Assembly (NCBI RefSeq): GCF_003711225.1
Contig: NZ_CP031030.1
Coordinates: forward strand, 4,960,001-5,024,000
Reading direction: 5' to 3'
DNA length: 64,000 bases
From: Runella sp. SP2
GTDB lineage: Bacteria; Bacteroidota; Bacteroidia; Cytophagales; Spirosomataceae
The notes under the pieces are model-generated. The model saw only the letters and a program-made list of their open reading frames with translations. It was not told the DNA's origin and did not search any database. Each line of letters begins with the position of its first letter. Positions within the stretch are counted from its first letter, which is position 1. Both the position numbers and the translations under genes were made by a program. Of the stretch, positions 15,793 to 24,289 are shown one piece after another.

Positions 15793-16671
15793 TTAATAAT
15801 CCACAGGCTCTAAAAAGCCCATCTTACCCGATTGATAATCTTGCAAGGTCTGCATGATTTCGGCTTGGGTGTTCATCACAAACGGGCCATAACTTACAAT
15901 CGGTTCGTTGATGGGTTCTCCTCCTAAAATCAACAAGCGAGTTTCATCGCCCTGTGCTGTGATGGTCACCCACTCCCCTTTTTGGCTCAATTTGGCAATG
16001 TTTTTCGCAGGAAGTTGTTTTTCGTTATTAAAACTCGCACTTCCCCGCGCTACGTGTACGGCTACGTTGAAACCTTCGGGCAATTGCAGGTCAAATTCAG
16101 TATTTCCTTTTACAATTACCTCCACCAAAAGAACGGGCGAGTAGGTCAATGCAGGGCCTTTTACCCCCGCTATTTCCCCCGAAATCACCCGCAACTGCGT
16201 TTGGTCGTTAAGCTGCACCGTTGGGATCTGTGCCGAGGTGAGTTCCTGATAACGCGGCTTTTCCATTTTGTGGGCGCGCGGCAGGTTGACCCACAACTGC
16301 ACAAAATCAAGCACACCACCTTGACGCGAGAAATTGATTTCGTGTTTTTCCTCGTGTACCAACCCCGAAGCCGCCGACATCCACTGCACGTCGCCCGCAA
16401 AAATCACCCCTTTGTTTCCTGCCGAGTCGCGGTGCTGCAATGCCCCGTCAAACACCACCGTTACGGTTTCAATGCCACGGTGTGGGTGTTCGTCCACCCC
16501 TTTGGGAATGGGGGAAGGTTTCACCTGCATAGGCCCGTGGTGGTCAAGCATCAAAAAAGGACTAAAATCGCTGAAACGCTGCGAAGGAATCATGCTTTGT
16601 CCCACAAAACCGTCGCCTACTTGCTGCGGACGGCCTACCCACGTATAGTCGATACTTTTGAATGATTTCAT
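15793..16671 (-). CDS. Pirin family protein
   Basis: A 292-residue bicupin. The N-terminal cupin carries the iron-binding set DEHPHRGIETVT (two His) and SGLVHEEKHE (His and Glu), matching His56, His58, His101 and Glu103 of human pirin. Bacterial pirins bind Fe and some show quercetin or quinone-related dioxygenase activity. Its ATG shares one base with the stop codon of the upstream alpha/beta hydrolase (TAATG), so the two are translationally coupled. The link to an MhqD-like hydrolase and MhqO-like dioxygenase suggests a role in quinone or electrophile handling; that is inference from context. Confidence 0.92.
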   Translation of the reverse strand: MKSFKSIDYTWVGRPQQVGDGFVGQSMIPSQRFSDFSPFLMLDHHGPMQVKPSPIPKGVDEHPHRGIETVTVVFDGALQHRDSAGNKGVIFAGDVQWMSAASGLVHEEKHEINFSRQGGVLDFVQLWVNLPRAHKMEKPRYQELTSAQIPTVQLNDQTQLRVISGEIAGVKGPALTYSPVLLVEVIVKGNTEFDLQLPEGFNVAVHVARGSASFNNEKQLPAKNIAKLSQKGEWVTITAQGDETRLLILGGEPINEPIVSYGPFVMNTQAEIMQTLQDYQSGKMGFLEPVDY

Positions 16672-17294
16672 TATTTGGTCGTTAAAATGTGATTGATGTG
16701 GTCGATTTCGTCCTGAAAAATACTGTGCGGTGCATTGGGATAAATTCTTTCGGTGACAGTTGCCCCCAAATTCCTAAACACTTCGCTGCTGTCTTGTACG
16801 CGGTCTTTGGGAACGTGCGCGTCCACGTCCGAACAACCCAAGAAAATCGGCGTTCCTGCAAAATTTCCCGTGTAGCGTTCGGTTTTTACGCTGTCTCCAA
16901 TGACGCCGCCGCTCAAAATAAACACGCCCCCAAAAGGCTGTGCATGGCGGGCGACAAATTCCGACGTCAAACACGCCCCTTGGGAAAAGCCCAAGAAATA
17001 CACGTTTTCCGACGAAATACCCGCCGCTTTCACCGTATCAAGCAACTCTTTCAACACGGCCAACCCCGACGACAAACCAGGTTCGTTTTGGGCTTCGGGA
17101 GCCAAAAAACTGTACGGATACCACGTATTTCCCGTCGCTTGGGGAGCGACTAGTGCAAAACCATCGACGGCCAATTCCGCCGCAAGGCTCAAAATACTCT
17201 GAGCGCTTGCGCCCCGACCGTGGGTCATAATGAGTACGCGTTTGGCTTGGTCAAGGGGTACACCCGCCCAAACCGTATTTTTTATCGTGTGCAT
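16671..17294 (-). CDS. Alpha/beta hydrolase, MhqD/carboxylesterase-like
   Basis: A 207-residue phospholipase/carboxylesterase-type hydrolase without a signal peptide. It has the nucleophile elbow GFSQGA (LGFSQGACLTSEFVARH, about 103-119), GCSDVDAHVPKDRV with the catalytic Asp, and PNAPHSIFQDE with the catalytic His. In Firmicutes, hydrolases of this type (MhqD) are co-regulated with MhqO dioxygenases in response to quinones and catechol-like electrophiles. Here the pirin gene overlaps its stop by one base and an MhqO gene lies 79 bp upstream on the same strand, with a short palindrome in between. Confidence 0.85.
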   Translation of the reverse strand: MHTIKNTVWAGVPLDQAKRVLIMTHGRGASAQSILSLAAELAVDGFALVAPQATGNTWYPYSFLAPEAQNEPGLSSGLAVLKELLDTVKAAGISSENVYFLGFSQGACLTSEFVARHAQPFGGVFILSGGVIGDSVKTERYTGNFAGTPIFLGCSDVDAHVPKDRVQDSSEVFRNLGATVTERIYPNAPHSIFQDEIDHINHILTTK

Positions 17295-17338
17295 TTTAGT
17301 TGTCAGTTAATAGTTATTTTTCCGAAAGGGAAACAAAG

Positions 17339-17361
17339 TCCCTCTCCTTTTAGGAGAGGGA
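17339..17361. repeat. Intergenic palindrome (tccctctcct / aggagaggga)
   Basis: A perfect 10-bp stem with a 3-nt loop between the MhqO-like gene and the hydrolase gene, followed by atttagggtgagg. This word combination recurs in intergenic regions of many bacterial genomes (established general observation). No strong T-run, so it is listed as a repeat rather than a terminator; it may lower read-through into the hydrolase-pirin pair. Confidence 0.6.
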
Positions 17362-17373
17362 TTTAGGGTGAGG

Positions 17374-18351
17374 TTACTCAATCCCGTATTTTTTATAAAC
17401 CGCTTCGATTGAAATAGGTTGCAACAACTGCTCAATTTTCTCACGATTGCGTTCTTGCCAAGGGGGAAGTTTTAAGGCTTGTCCCAATTTAGCTTTTTCT
17501 TCGTCCAACAAAAAGCCTGGAGGCGTGGTAGCTACTTCAAACAATACTCCGCCAGGTTCGCGGAAGTAAATCGAATGAAAATACTGACGATCAAGCACGT
17601 TGGTAGGCATAAATCCAGCCGACATCACGGCTTCTCTCACTTCCAACTGCGAAGCGTCGGTAGGCGTATCAAAGGCAATGTGGTGAACGGTACCCGCTCC
17701 GCCAAGTCCCCAGCGGTTGTTGCTATCCCAAACGATGTCCACGTACTGCCCCGCTCCCGTGTTACCTTTGGCCGCGTAACGACGTCTTGGGCCTGATTCG
17801 GCAATAAACTCGTAATTGAGCGAGTTGGCCAACAAAGCTTCGGTGCGTTCGTAGCTCGTTTCCCAAAGTTCTACGCCCCAAAATCCACGAATCGAATACT
17901 CAAGCGGAATGTGACCGTAAGTAAATCCTTGGCGAAAATCTGTATCGTTGGCAATCAACTCCAACCCTAAGCCATCGGGGTCTTCAAAATACACCACCAC
18001 TTCGTTGAAGCGTTGTTGGGGTGCTTTGTAAAGAATCCCGTATTGGTCAAAACGTTTCAACCAATAATCGAGAGCAGCAGTCGGAATCGAAAACGCGGTG
18101 GTAGCGGCTTGGCCTTTTCCGTGGCGGCCTTTTTGCGACCCAGCTCCGAACGGGAAGAAGGTCAAAATGCTACCTGCGTTGCCTGTTTCGTCCCCGTAGT
18201 AAAAGTGATAAACGTCGGGAGCATCAAAATTGACCGTTTTTTTCACCAAACGTAATCCCAAAAGACCTACGTAAAAATCAACATTTTGTTGAGGGTCAGC
18301 GGCAATGGCTGTTACGTGGTGTATTCCTTTTATTAATTGTGTCGTTTCCAT
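17374..18351 (-). CDS. Ring-cleaving dioxygenase, MhqO-like (VOC fold), copy 1
   Basis: A 325-residue protein with two glyoxalase/bleomycin-resistance (VOC) modules. The N-terminal module begins IKGIHHVTAIAADPQQNVDF and the C-terminal one contains GTVHHIAFDTP; metal-ligand His residues lie at HHVT and VHHIAF, with Glu in VLFEVATTPPGF. This matches MhqO, a putative hydroquinone/catechol-type dioxygenase induced by quinones in Bacillus. The gene is divergent from a MarR-GNAT fusion gene, and a 26-bp perfect palindrome lies between them. A second copy of the family is encoded at 22394-23353. Confidence 0.9.
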   Translation of the reverse strand: METTQLIKGIHHVTAIAADPQQNVDFYVGLLGLRLVKKTVNFDAPDVYHFYYGDETGNAGSILTFFPFGAGSQKGRHGKGQAATTAFSIPTAALDYWLKRFDQYGILYKAPQQRFNEVVVYFEDPDGLGLELIANDTDFRQGFTYGHIPLEYSIRGFWGVELWETSYERTEALLANSLNYEFIAESGPRRRYAAKGNTGAGQYVDIVWDSNNRWGLGGAGTVHHIAFDTPTDASQLEVREAVMSAGFMPTNVLDRQYFHSIYFREPGGVLFEVATTPPGFLLDEEKAKLGQALKLPPWQERNREKIEQLLQPISIEAVYKKYGIE

Positions 18352-18517
18352 GTTCTTATTTGTTTATTGTTATTCGGGTTGTTTTTGATGCTACAAAGGT
18401 CATGCAAAACCCCACGCCGTTCAATGGCGAAACACAGGAATACGTTGTCAAAATCAAGGAAGCTATTTTTTTCTCAAAATTCTGCTCGACGCTTGCGTTT
18501 ATTTTTGCAATTTATTT

Positions 18518-18543
18518 TATTTACGTAATTAATTACGTAAATA
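18518..18543. promoter_or_regulatory. 26-bp perfect palindrome, likely MarR operator
   Basis: The sequence tatttacgtaat|taattacgtaaata reads identically on both strands and contains two ttacgtaa words 12 bp apart. It lies in the divergent spacer 18 bp upstream of the MarR-GNAT start and 167 bp from the MhqO start. MarR proteins bind such AT-rich palindromes as dimers, so autorepression and control of the MhqO gene are likely; binding itself is inferred. Confidence 0.75.
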
Positions 18544-18561
18544 TTTAAACACAATAGTCGC

Positions 18562-19518
18562 ATGGATTTTTATCGTACCTTAGGCTACGTAGCGCTTGGG
18601 AGCTACATGCGCCGCCTCGGAGAAGTGAGCCTACAAGCATCGGCCCAAGTGTATCAGATGTACGGCATGGAAATGGAGGTTAAATGGTTTCCCGTTTTTT
18701 TGTCAGTAGCGCAAAACGAGGCCGAAACGGTTTCTAAAATTGCCGAATACATCGGTCAATCGCACGTTGGGGTAAGTTTGATGGTCAAAGAAATGACCAA
18801 AGCAGGTTTGTTTGAAACCCAAAAAGGCCCAACCGACAAACGTGAAACGCTCGTAAAACTCACCGAAAAAGGGCAAGAAATGAACCTTCGCATGAACGAA
18901 CTGCTGGAGGATTTGCAGGATACGATGAATGAAGTGCGCAACGAATGCGAAACTGACGTGCTGCGGTCGTTGATGGAATACGAACAAGTCATTCTGAAAA
19001 AACCACTGCCCGAACGCATCAAGTCACGCTTGAAACAGCGCGAGCGCAACAAAGTGACAATTGTGCACTTCAACCCCACCAACGAACTTCACCGCGAAGG
19101 TTTTAAACGCATTAATTACGAATGGATTGAGCGCTATTTTAAAGTAGAACCCCTCGACATGGAATCGCTCGAACATCCAGACAAATTCTACATCCAAAAA
19201 GGCGGCATCGTGCTATTGGCCGAGTACCAAGGGCAAATTGTGGGTACATCGGCCCTCAAACCCATGACCGACGATTGCATGGAATTGTCTAAAATGGGCG
19301 TGGATAACAACGCCAAAGGTTTGGGCATTGGTGAATTGTTGGGACAGTCTATCATTGATGAAGCGCGCCGAATGGGTTTAAAACGCTTGTATTTGGAAAC
19401 CAATTCGCGCCTGCTTCCCGCCCTCAACCTTTACCAAAAATTAGGCTTCAAAACCGTCAAAGACTTCAGCTCGCCCTACTCCCGCGCCGACGTGGCGATG
19501 GAGCTGTGGTTGGGGTAA
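18562..19518 (+). CDS. MarR family regulator fused to GNAT acetyltransferase
   Basis: 318 residues. The N-terminal part (about 30-145) is a winged-helix MarR domain: SKIAEYIGQSHVGVSLMVKEM (recognition helix) and the wing KGPTDKRETLVKLTEKG. The C-terminal part (about 165-318) is a GNAT fold with the acetyl-CoA loop seen as VDNNAKGLGIGELL and the end LYQKLGFKTVKDF. Bifunctional HTH/GNAT proteins of this kind are known in bacteria, but the acetylated substrate is generally unknown. It is transcribed away from the MhqO gene and a 26-bp palindrome covers its promoter region, so it probably represses itself and the MhqO/MhqD/pirin genes. Confidence 0.9.
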   Translation: MDFYRTLGYVALGSYMRRLGEVSLQASAQVYQMYGMEMEVKWFPVFLSVAQNEAETVSKIAEYIGQSHVGVSLMVKEMTKAGLFETQKGPTDKRETLVKLTEKGQEMNLRMNELLEDLQDTMNEVRNECETDVLRSLMEYEQVILKKPLPERIKSRLKQRERNKVTIVHFNPTNELHREGFKRINYEWIERYFKVEPLDMESLEHPDKFYIQKGGIVLLAEYQGQIVGTSALKPMTDDCMELSKMGVDNNAKGLGIGELLGQSIIDEARRMGLKRLYLETNSRLLPALNLYQKLGFKTVKDFSSPYSRADVAMELWLG

Positions 19519-19574
19519 AATTATTGCGTTTGGCGCTTTGTACTTAATCAATACAGGATTCTCGTAAAAGCTCC

Positions 19575-21323
19575 ATGAACCGTAAGACATTTATAAAGCA
19601 GCTTTCCGTGGTGGGATGCGCCGCCCCTTTTCTGCAAAATTCGCCTTTTTTAAAGCACGATTCGGAAGACGATTTCTACAAAAAAGTGGTAGAAGCCAAT
19701 GCGAAAGAACTCGCCAGGCTTACGCTTTCTCTAAACCAACCCATCAAACAACTTCGGCGGAGTTTAGGGTTTGACTTGGCCAATTTATCCGCGGGGTACG
19801 TCGAGCCTACTTCTCGTCATTTTCGTCAACCAGAGGTGCTGGGAATGATGGAAAAAATCATGTCCTTTTTGGAGAAAGAACAAAAACCCGACGGTACGCT
19901 CGACTTTGGCAATCTTTCGTCGCCGCCCGATACGGCTTTTATCATTGACCCACTTTGTGCGGCGGCCCGTATTATCAAAAATGAGCCCTCACTCCAGTCG
20001 ATTTTTAGACAGCTGCAACGTTTTATTCAAAAAGCCTGTAATCAACTAACCGTCGGTGGGGTGCATACGCCCAACCACCGCTGGGTAGTAAGTGCCGCCC
20101 TCGCCAAAGCCAACAGTTTGTTTCCCAACCCTGTGTATGTCAATCGGATGAACGAATGGCTTTCGGAGGTGGTGTTTCAGGACAAAGATGGGGTCTATCT
20201 TGAACGAAGCGTTACGTACGCCGAAGTGGTCAACCGCTCGTTGATTTTTATGTCGCACTACGGCGGTAAAACCCAACTGCTCGAAAAAGTGAAGAAAAAC
20301 CTCACTTGGCTTTATTACTGCATGGAACCCAACGGCGACATGGTAACGGTACAATCGCGCCGCCAAGACGCCTTTATGCTACGCCTCATCACCGAGTTTT
20401 ATGTGCACTATCGGTACATGGCGATTCAGCAAAACGACCCGCTTTTTGGCGCTATGGTGCAGTTTATTGAGACAATGCCCAATTTTCAAGAAACGGTGGA
20501 AAAAGATTTGCTTTACTATGTCCTTGAAAATCCGCTGTTGAAGAAAACCCCTATCAGCGGTTCTTTGCCTTTGGTTTATGAGAAAAAGTTTGACGGGATT
20601 TCGCTCTTGCGCAAACGCAAAAACAACGAAAGCCTTTACCTTTTTGCGGGTGCCGATTGGCCGATTCAAGTAGCTTCGGGACGCTCGACTAACCCCAACT
20701 TTTTTGCTTATCGCAAAGGTCAAGCCATCCTAAAACACGTTCGGCTTTCTACGTCTTTTTTCAGTACAGGTTATTTTCGGGGAAAGGGGATTGAAAAAAC
20801 GACGAAAGGGTATCGAATTGGGCAAACGATTGAGGCACCTTATTACCAGCCTTTGCCCAATAAATACAAAAAAGCCGACGGCGATTATCAGTTATCCCAA
20901 AGTACCGATGGCCGTTTTTGGAACAAAATGGACTTTGAACACCGCCCCGTCAGCAACGTTCAAGTCTTAAAAACGGAAATTATTTACGAAGAAAAAGACC
21001 AAAAACAACTCCTCCACTTGACGGTAAACGGACCAGAAGGCGTACGGGTCGTAGTGGAATTGTGTTTTCACGAACAAGGGGAATTAGCGCGTTGTGTTCC
21101 TTCCTCTGCCAACCCTACCGACCACTTTTTACCCGAAGGTTACGGCCAATTTAAAGCAGGAAATGACACCATTACGTTTGGCCCTGGCGTCAAAAAACAC
21201 GAATCCATCCGAGGCTTGGAGGGCGAGTTGTACAGTACCCATTTTGGAACATTACGCACCAGCGGGCGCTACGTATTCCTAACGGCCATTTGTCCGTTTC
21301 AGCACACACTAGAAATTTACTGA
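19575..21323 (+). CDS. Exported protein, polysaccharide-lyase-like (alpha/alpha-toroid plus beta-sandwich)
   Basis: 582 residues, not firmly recognised. The N-terminus NRKTFIKQLSVVGCAAP resembles a Tat signal with RK in place of RR, and the VVGC step could also be a lipobox. The first 300 residues are helical with GGVHTPNHRWVVSAALA and YLERSVTYAEVVNRSL. The second half is beta-rich (ISLLRKRKNNESLYLFAGADW, then VRVVVELCFHEQG). Helical toroid followed by beta-sandwich, with conserved Asn-His and Tyr in the helical part, is the layout of heparinase/hyaluronate-lyase-type polysaccharide lyases. That makes glycan cleavage in the periplasm plausible, but the substrate cannot be read from the sequence. 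It stands alone between a MarR-GNAT gene and convergent myo-inositol oxygenase. Confidence 0.6.
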   Translation: MNRKTFIKQLSVVGCAAPFLQNSPFLKHDSEDDFYKKVVEANAKELARLTLSLNQPIKQLRRSLGFDLANLSAGYVEPTSRHFRQPEVLGMMEKIMSFLEKEQKPDGTLDFGNLSSPPDTAFIIDPLCAAARIIKNEPSLQSIFRQLQRFIQKACNQLTVGGVHTPNHRWVVSAALAKANSLFPNPVYVNRMNEWLSEVVFQDKDGVYLERSVTYAEVVNRSLIFMSHYGGKTQLLEKVKKNLTWLYYCMEPNGDMVTVQSRRQDAFMLRLITEFYVHYRYMAIQQNDPLFGAMVQFIETMPNFQETVEKDLLYYVLENPLLKKTPISGSLPLVYEKKFDGISLLRKRKNNESLYLFAGADWPIQVASGRSTNPNFFAYRKGQAILKHVRLSTSFFSTGYFRGKGIEKTTKGYRIGQTIEAPYYQPLPNKYKKADGDYQLSQSTDGRFWNKMDFEHRPVSNVQVLKTEIIYEEKDQKQLLHLTVNGPEGVRVVVELCFHEQGELARCVPSSANPTDHFLPEGYGQFKAGNDTITFGPGVKKHESIRGLEGELYSTHFGTLRTSGRYVFLTAICPFQHTLEIY

Positions 21324-21332
21324 TACAAAAAA

Positions 21333-21356
21333 GGCTGCTTTCGTTGGAAAGCAGCC
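21333..21356. terminator. Terminator between lyase-like gene and myo-inositol oxygenase gene
   Basis: A perfect 10-bp stem (ggctgctttc / gaaagcagcc) with a 4-nt loop. On the minus strand it is followed by six T residues, so it best terminates the oxygenase gene; it lies 10 nt past the stop of the plus-strand gene as well. Confidence 0.8.
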
Positions 21357-21370
21357 CTCAAATACCTGTA

Positions 21371-22231
21371 TTAGAACTTCAAAGTACTTGGTAAATATTT
21401 GGCTACCAAGTCTTCGTAGTATGGTTTCAACTCTTGTACGTTTGGCGGATAAGGCACTTTTGAGTACAAATCGTACGGATTAAATTTGTTTACCCACTCA
21501 AACATTTTGTGGTCGTGCTTACTCATCAAGTGGTCGTAAGCGCCCTCACGGTGCTGTGAGTAAAACGAGTGATAACGGAGCATGTACAATCCTTCTTCAG
21601 GAATGTAGTTTTTCATGATTTGGTAGATGTACTCATCATGTCCCCAGCTCAATTTTACGTTGTCCAAACCGCAGTTTGGCTCATAAATACCATATTTTGT
21701 ATTAAAACGTGGGTCTGTGCTATCGGGATTCAAATCAAAAAACTCAGGATAAACGATGCGATCCGAGTGTTTGCAACCTACAGGGAAAGTATCACCAACT
21801 ACCGCCCATTGTGGCTCACCAAAAAGGCAAAGAACTTTACCCAAATCGTGCAAAAAGCCCGTCAAAACAAACCAATCAGGGTGACCATCTTGGCGAATCG
21901 CTTCTGACGTTTGGAGCAAGTGTTGAAGCTGATCCAAATCAGTGTCTGGATCCGAGTCGTCCACCAAGGTATTCAAAAACGCAACCGCATCCCAAATAGA
22001 CATTTCGCGTTTGTTGAACGCCAAAAATTCGCGTTCTTTCTCCACCACAAAATCGTAGGTTTGATAGGTGTGGTTCAGGCGATAGAACTCTCTAACGGTG
22101 TTTACCCGCTCAGAATCCTCATAGTTTCGATAATCATCCTTGGCTTTTGTGCCAGGTTCTGGGTAGCGTTCGAGTACGTCGTCTTCCCAATCTTCCAAGC
22201 TTTGAAGCGGTGTTGGATTTACATTTTCCAT
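21371..22231 (-). CDS. Myo-inositol oxygenase
   Basis: A 286-residue homologue of the di-iron enzyme that cleaves myo-inositol to D-glucuronate. All six iron ligands of the mouse enzyme (His98, His123, Asp124, His194, His220, Asp253) have counterparts: His104 in LQHLLQTSEAIR, His128-Asp129 in FLHDLGK, His198 in WGHDEY, His221 in RYHSFY and Asp254 in NPYDLY. The ATG giving MENVNP is chosen over an upstream start because the extra 14 residues (MVCHVASN...) are not family-like. The enzyme is mainly eukaryotic, though found in some Bacteroidota. No other inositol or glucuronate gene is adjacent; the upstream neighbour on this strand is an MhqO-like dioxygenase. Confidence 0.93.
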   Translation of the reverse strand: MENVNPTPLQSLEDWEDDVLERYPEPGTKAKDDYRNYEDSERVNTVREFYRLNHTYQTYDFVVEKEREFLAFNKREMSIWDAVAFLNTLVDDSDPDTDLDQLQHLLQTSEAIRQDGHPDWFVLTGFLHDLGKVLCLFGEPQWAVVGDTFPVGCKHSDRIVYPEFFDLNPDSTDPRFNTKYGIYEPNCGLDNVKLSWGHDEYIYQIMKNYIPEEGLYMLRYHSFYSQHREGAYDHLMSKHDHKMFEWVNKFNPYDLYSKVPYPPNVQELKPYYEDLVAKYLPSTLKF

Positions 22232-22393
22232 TTTTATGTTGTTAAGAATATTTGATGCGACATGACAAACCAAGCGGTTCTTTCATTGCAAGTATAAAAT
22301 ATAATTTTTCTACAAAATAATGGCACTGAGTTATTTTTCAATGCAAACGTTTGTAATTATTTAAAACAAACGCGTACCATGTTAAACGGTGCG

Positions 22394-23353
22394 CTACGCT
22401 CCCTGAATCACGGGCAAAACTGCCTCAATCGCCGCGCGGTTTGCTTCTTTGTCGTCGGGCAGCATGAGGTGCGTTCCAAGTTCTTCTTCCGACTCATCCA
22501 CCGCAAATCCTGGCGGAATGGTGGCCACCTCAAACAGCTGATGCGAAGGCACGCGGAAGTAAATCGAACGGAAATATTTGCGGTCGCGGACTTCGGTCAC
22601 TTGCATTCCCAATTCCTCCACCAACCGATGACGCAAAGCCAATAACGCTTCAAACGTTTCGACTTTCCAAGCCACGTGATGAACCGTTCCTAAGCCGTTT
22701 TTGCCGCGTGGCGCATCGGCCGCTGCCCGAACAAGCTCAAGGCAACTCCCTGCTCCTCCTTCGTTGACTTTCAGACGAATACGCTCGCCTTCCTGCCCGA
22801 TTTCAGCCATGTTCATTTCGGAAGTCAAAAACGCGCGAAGGACGTCCCAGTCGCTCGCCGCAACCCACAAAGTGACGTGGTGAATGCCTCGAATCCCTAC
22901 CTCAGCCGACACCTCGTCCGTGACGTAAGGAGTGCGGGTATCCGAATCGTCGGCAATGAGTTCCAACTGCAAGCCCGACGGGTCGCGAAACCAACGCACC
23001 TCTTGCCCAAACCGCTGCGAAGTGGTAATGTCAAACCCATTTTCAGTCAAACGTTCTGACCAAAATGCCAATGCCGTACTTGGCACCGAGAAAGCGGTGG
23101 AAATAATCAAACCCGTTCCTTCTTCACCCGCCCGCACGCCTTGGCCTTTGTACGGAAAAGTGGTAAAAACGGTACCAGGCGTACCTACTTGGTCGGCGTA
23201 GTAAAAATGATACACCGAATTATTATCAAAATTGACGGTCTTTTTGACCAAACGAAGTCCAAGAATTTTGGTATAAAAATCATAGTCCTCCTGCGCATCA
23301 TTGACGGTCGCTGTGACGTGGTGAAGTCCTTTGAGTAATTGCTGTGTGTTCAT
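22394..23353 (-). CDS. Ring-cleaving dioxygenase, MhqO-like (VOC fold), copy 2
   Basis: A 319-residue paralogue of the protein at 17374-18351, with the same layout: LKGLHHVTATVNDAQEDYDF at the start, IRGIHHVTLWVA in the middle, GTVHHVAWKVE, and HQLFEVATIPPGFA near the end carrying the metal Glu. The start is the ATG giving MNTQQLL; an open frame of eight codons further upstream enters the terminator of the AraC gene and is rejected. Likely acts on quinone- or catechol-type compounds. A terminator-like hairpin separates it from the upstream AraC gene, so it probably has its own promoter in the 20-50 bp before its ATG. Confidence 0.88.
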   Translation of the reverse strand: MNTQQLLKGLHHVTATVNDAQEDYDFYTKILGLRLVKKTVNFDNNSVYHFYYADQVGTPGTVFTTFPYKGQGVRAGEEGTGLIISTAFSVPSTALAFWSERLTENGFDITTSQRFGQEVRWFRDPSGLQLELIADDSDTRTPYVTDEVSAEVGIRGIHHVTLWVAASDWDVLRAFLTSEMNMAEIGQEGERIRLKVNEGGAGSCLELVRAAADAPRGKNGLGTVHHVAWKVETFEALLALRHRLVEELGMQVTEVRDRKYFRSIYFRVPSHQLFEVATIPPGFAVDESEEELGTHLMLPDDKEANRAAIEAVLPVIQGA

Positions 23354-23372
23354 AAGAAAATGGGGGTTAAAA

Positions 23373-23406
23373 AACATCTCGAAAGTTCTGAAACTTTCGA
23401 GATGTT
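23373..23406 (-). terminator. Intrinsic terminator of the AraC gene
   Basis: A perfect 15-bp stem (aacatctcgaaagtt / aactttcgagatgtt), a 4-nt loop and a run of T on the minus strand, starting 5 nt after the AraC stop. The word aactttcg is shared with the tandem hairpin array at 12856-13430. Confidence 0.85.
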
Positions 23407-23410
23407 AGCA

Positions 23411-24289
23411 CTAGACATTTGGAAGATTAGTTCTAAACTCAGTAAAAGCGACGTTCTCTGCTTTTTTAAAGACTTTGCTAAAGTGCGCCACATCTTCGTA
23501 ACCAAGCTGGTACGCTATTTCTTTGGCGCTTAACTCGGAATAACGCGCCAAACGCTTTGCTTCTAGTATTAAGCGGTTTTGGATAAAATCCTTGGCCGAC
23601 GTCCCCGTTTCGGCTTTGATAACGTCGTTGAGGTGATTGGCCGTCAGCAGTTGTCGATCGGCGTAATCGCCCACTTTGTGAAACTGCTTAAACAACTGCT
23701 CCACATCGTTTTTAAACTGCTTCACAATCTCCGACTTACGCTTGTCGAGGGGTTTATTGGGCAAATAATTAGCGGCTTTGAAGCGTTTGCATTGCACTAA
23801 AAACAGTTTTAACCACGCCCCCACGGCCTCCCATTTTTGCAGATTTGACTCCGCCACTTCGTTGGCAATGGCCGACAAAAACGGTTGAAGTTGACTCATT
23901 TCGGCGGCCGTCAGTTCGATAGGGCGAGATTCGTCGCAGTTAAAAAACAAATCCATGTCGTACAACTGCGCGGGAGCAATGCTATAATTTTGAAGAAAAT
24001 CGGGGCGAAACAACACCACGTGACCGCGCGGCGAGGGCTGCGTCAGGGTCACGTGGTGGATTTGCTCAGGCGACACAAAATAAACGGTGTTGGGCCGTAG
24101 CGGATAATTGGTAAAATCAATTTGGTGCGTTCCTTCGGCTTCTTCCACCACCAATACCGTAAAGTAATCGTGGCGGTGAGGCAAATCAGGCGTTTGGTTG
24201 CGGCGTTCTTCCACCTCCTGCATCGTCCGATACACAAACGGAACCGAAAGGTGCGCCTGCCGAATGTGAACGGGCTCTTTCTCAGACAT
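23411..24289 (-). CDS. AraC family transcriptional regulator
   Basis: 292 residues. The N-terminal cupin-like sensor spans about 20-110 (LPHRHDYFTVLVVEEAEGTHQID, here split by strands; VYFVSPEQIHHV). The C-terminal 100 residues carry the AraC helix-turn-helix pair (TANHLNDVIKAETGTSAKDFI and LSAKEIAYQLGYEDVAHFSKVF). The chosen ATG (MSEKEPV) overlaps the end of the upstream Dabb gene by 8 nt (ATGTCTGA), giving translational coupling; longer starts inside the Dabb gene are unlikely. Its target is unknown; the MhqO and inositol oxygenase genes just downstream are candidates. Confidence 0.87.
   Translation of the reverse strand: MSEKEPVHIRQAHLSVPFVYRTMQEVEERRNQTPDLPHRHDYFTVLVVEEAEGTHQIDFTNYPLRPNTVYFVSPEQIHHVTLTQPSPRGHVVLFRPDFLQNYSIAPAQLYDMDLFFNCDESRPIELTAAEMSQLQPFLSAIANEVAESNLQKWEAVGAWLKLFLVQCKRFKAANYLPNKPLDKRKSEIVKQFKNDVEQLFKQFHKVGDYADRQLLTANHLNDVIKAETGTSAKDFIQNRLILEAKRLARYSELSAKEIAYQLGYEDVAHFSKVFKKAENVAFTEFRTNLPNV

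Noticed and set aside
17339-17361. Palindrome as intrinsic terminator of the MhqO gene
   Set aside because: Perfect stem but no T-run on the minus strand; kept as a repeat only.
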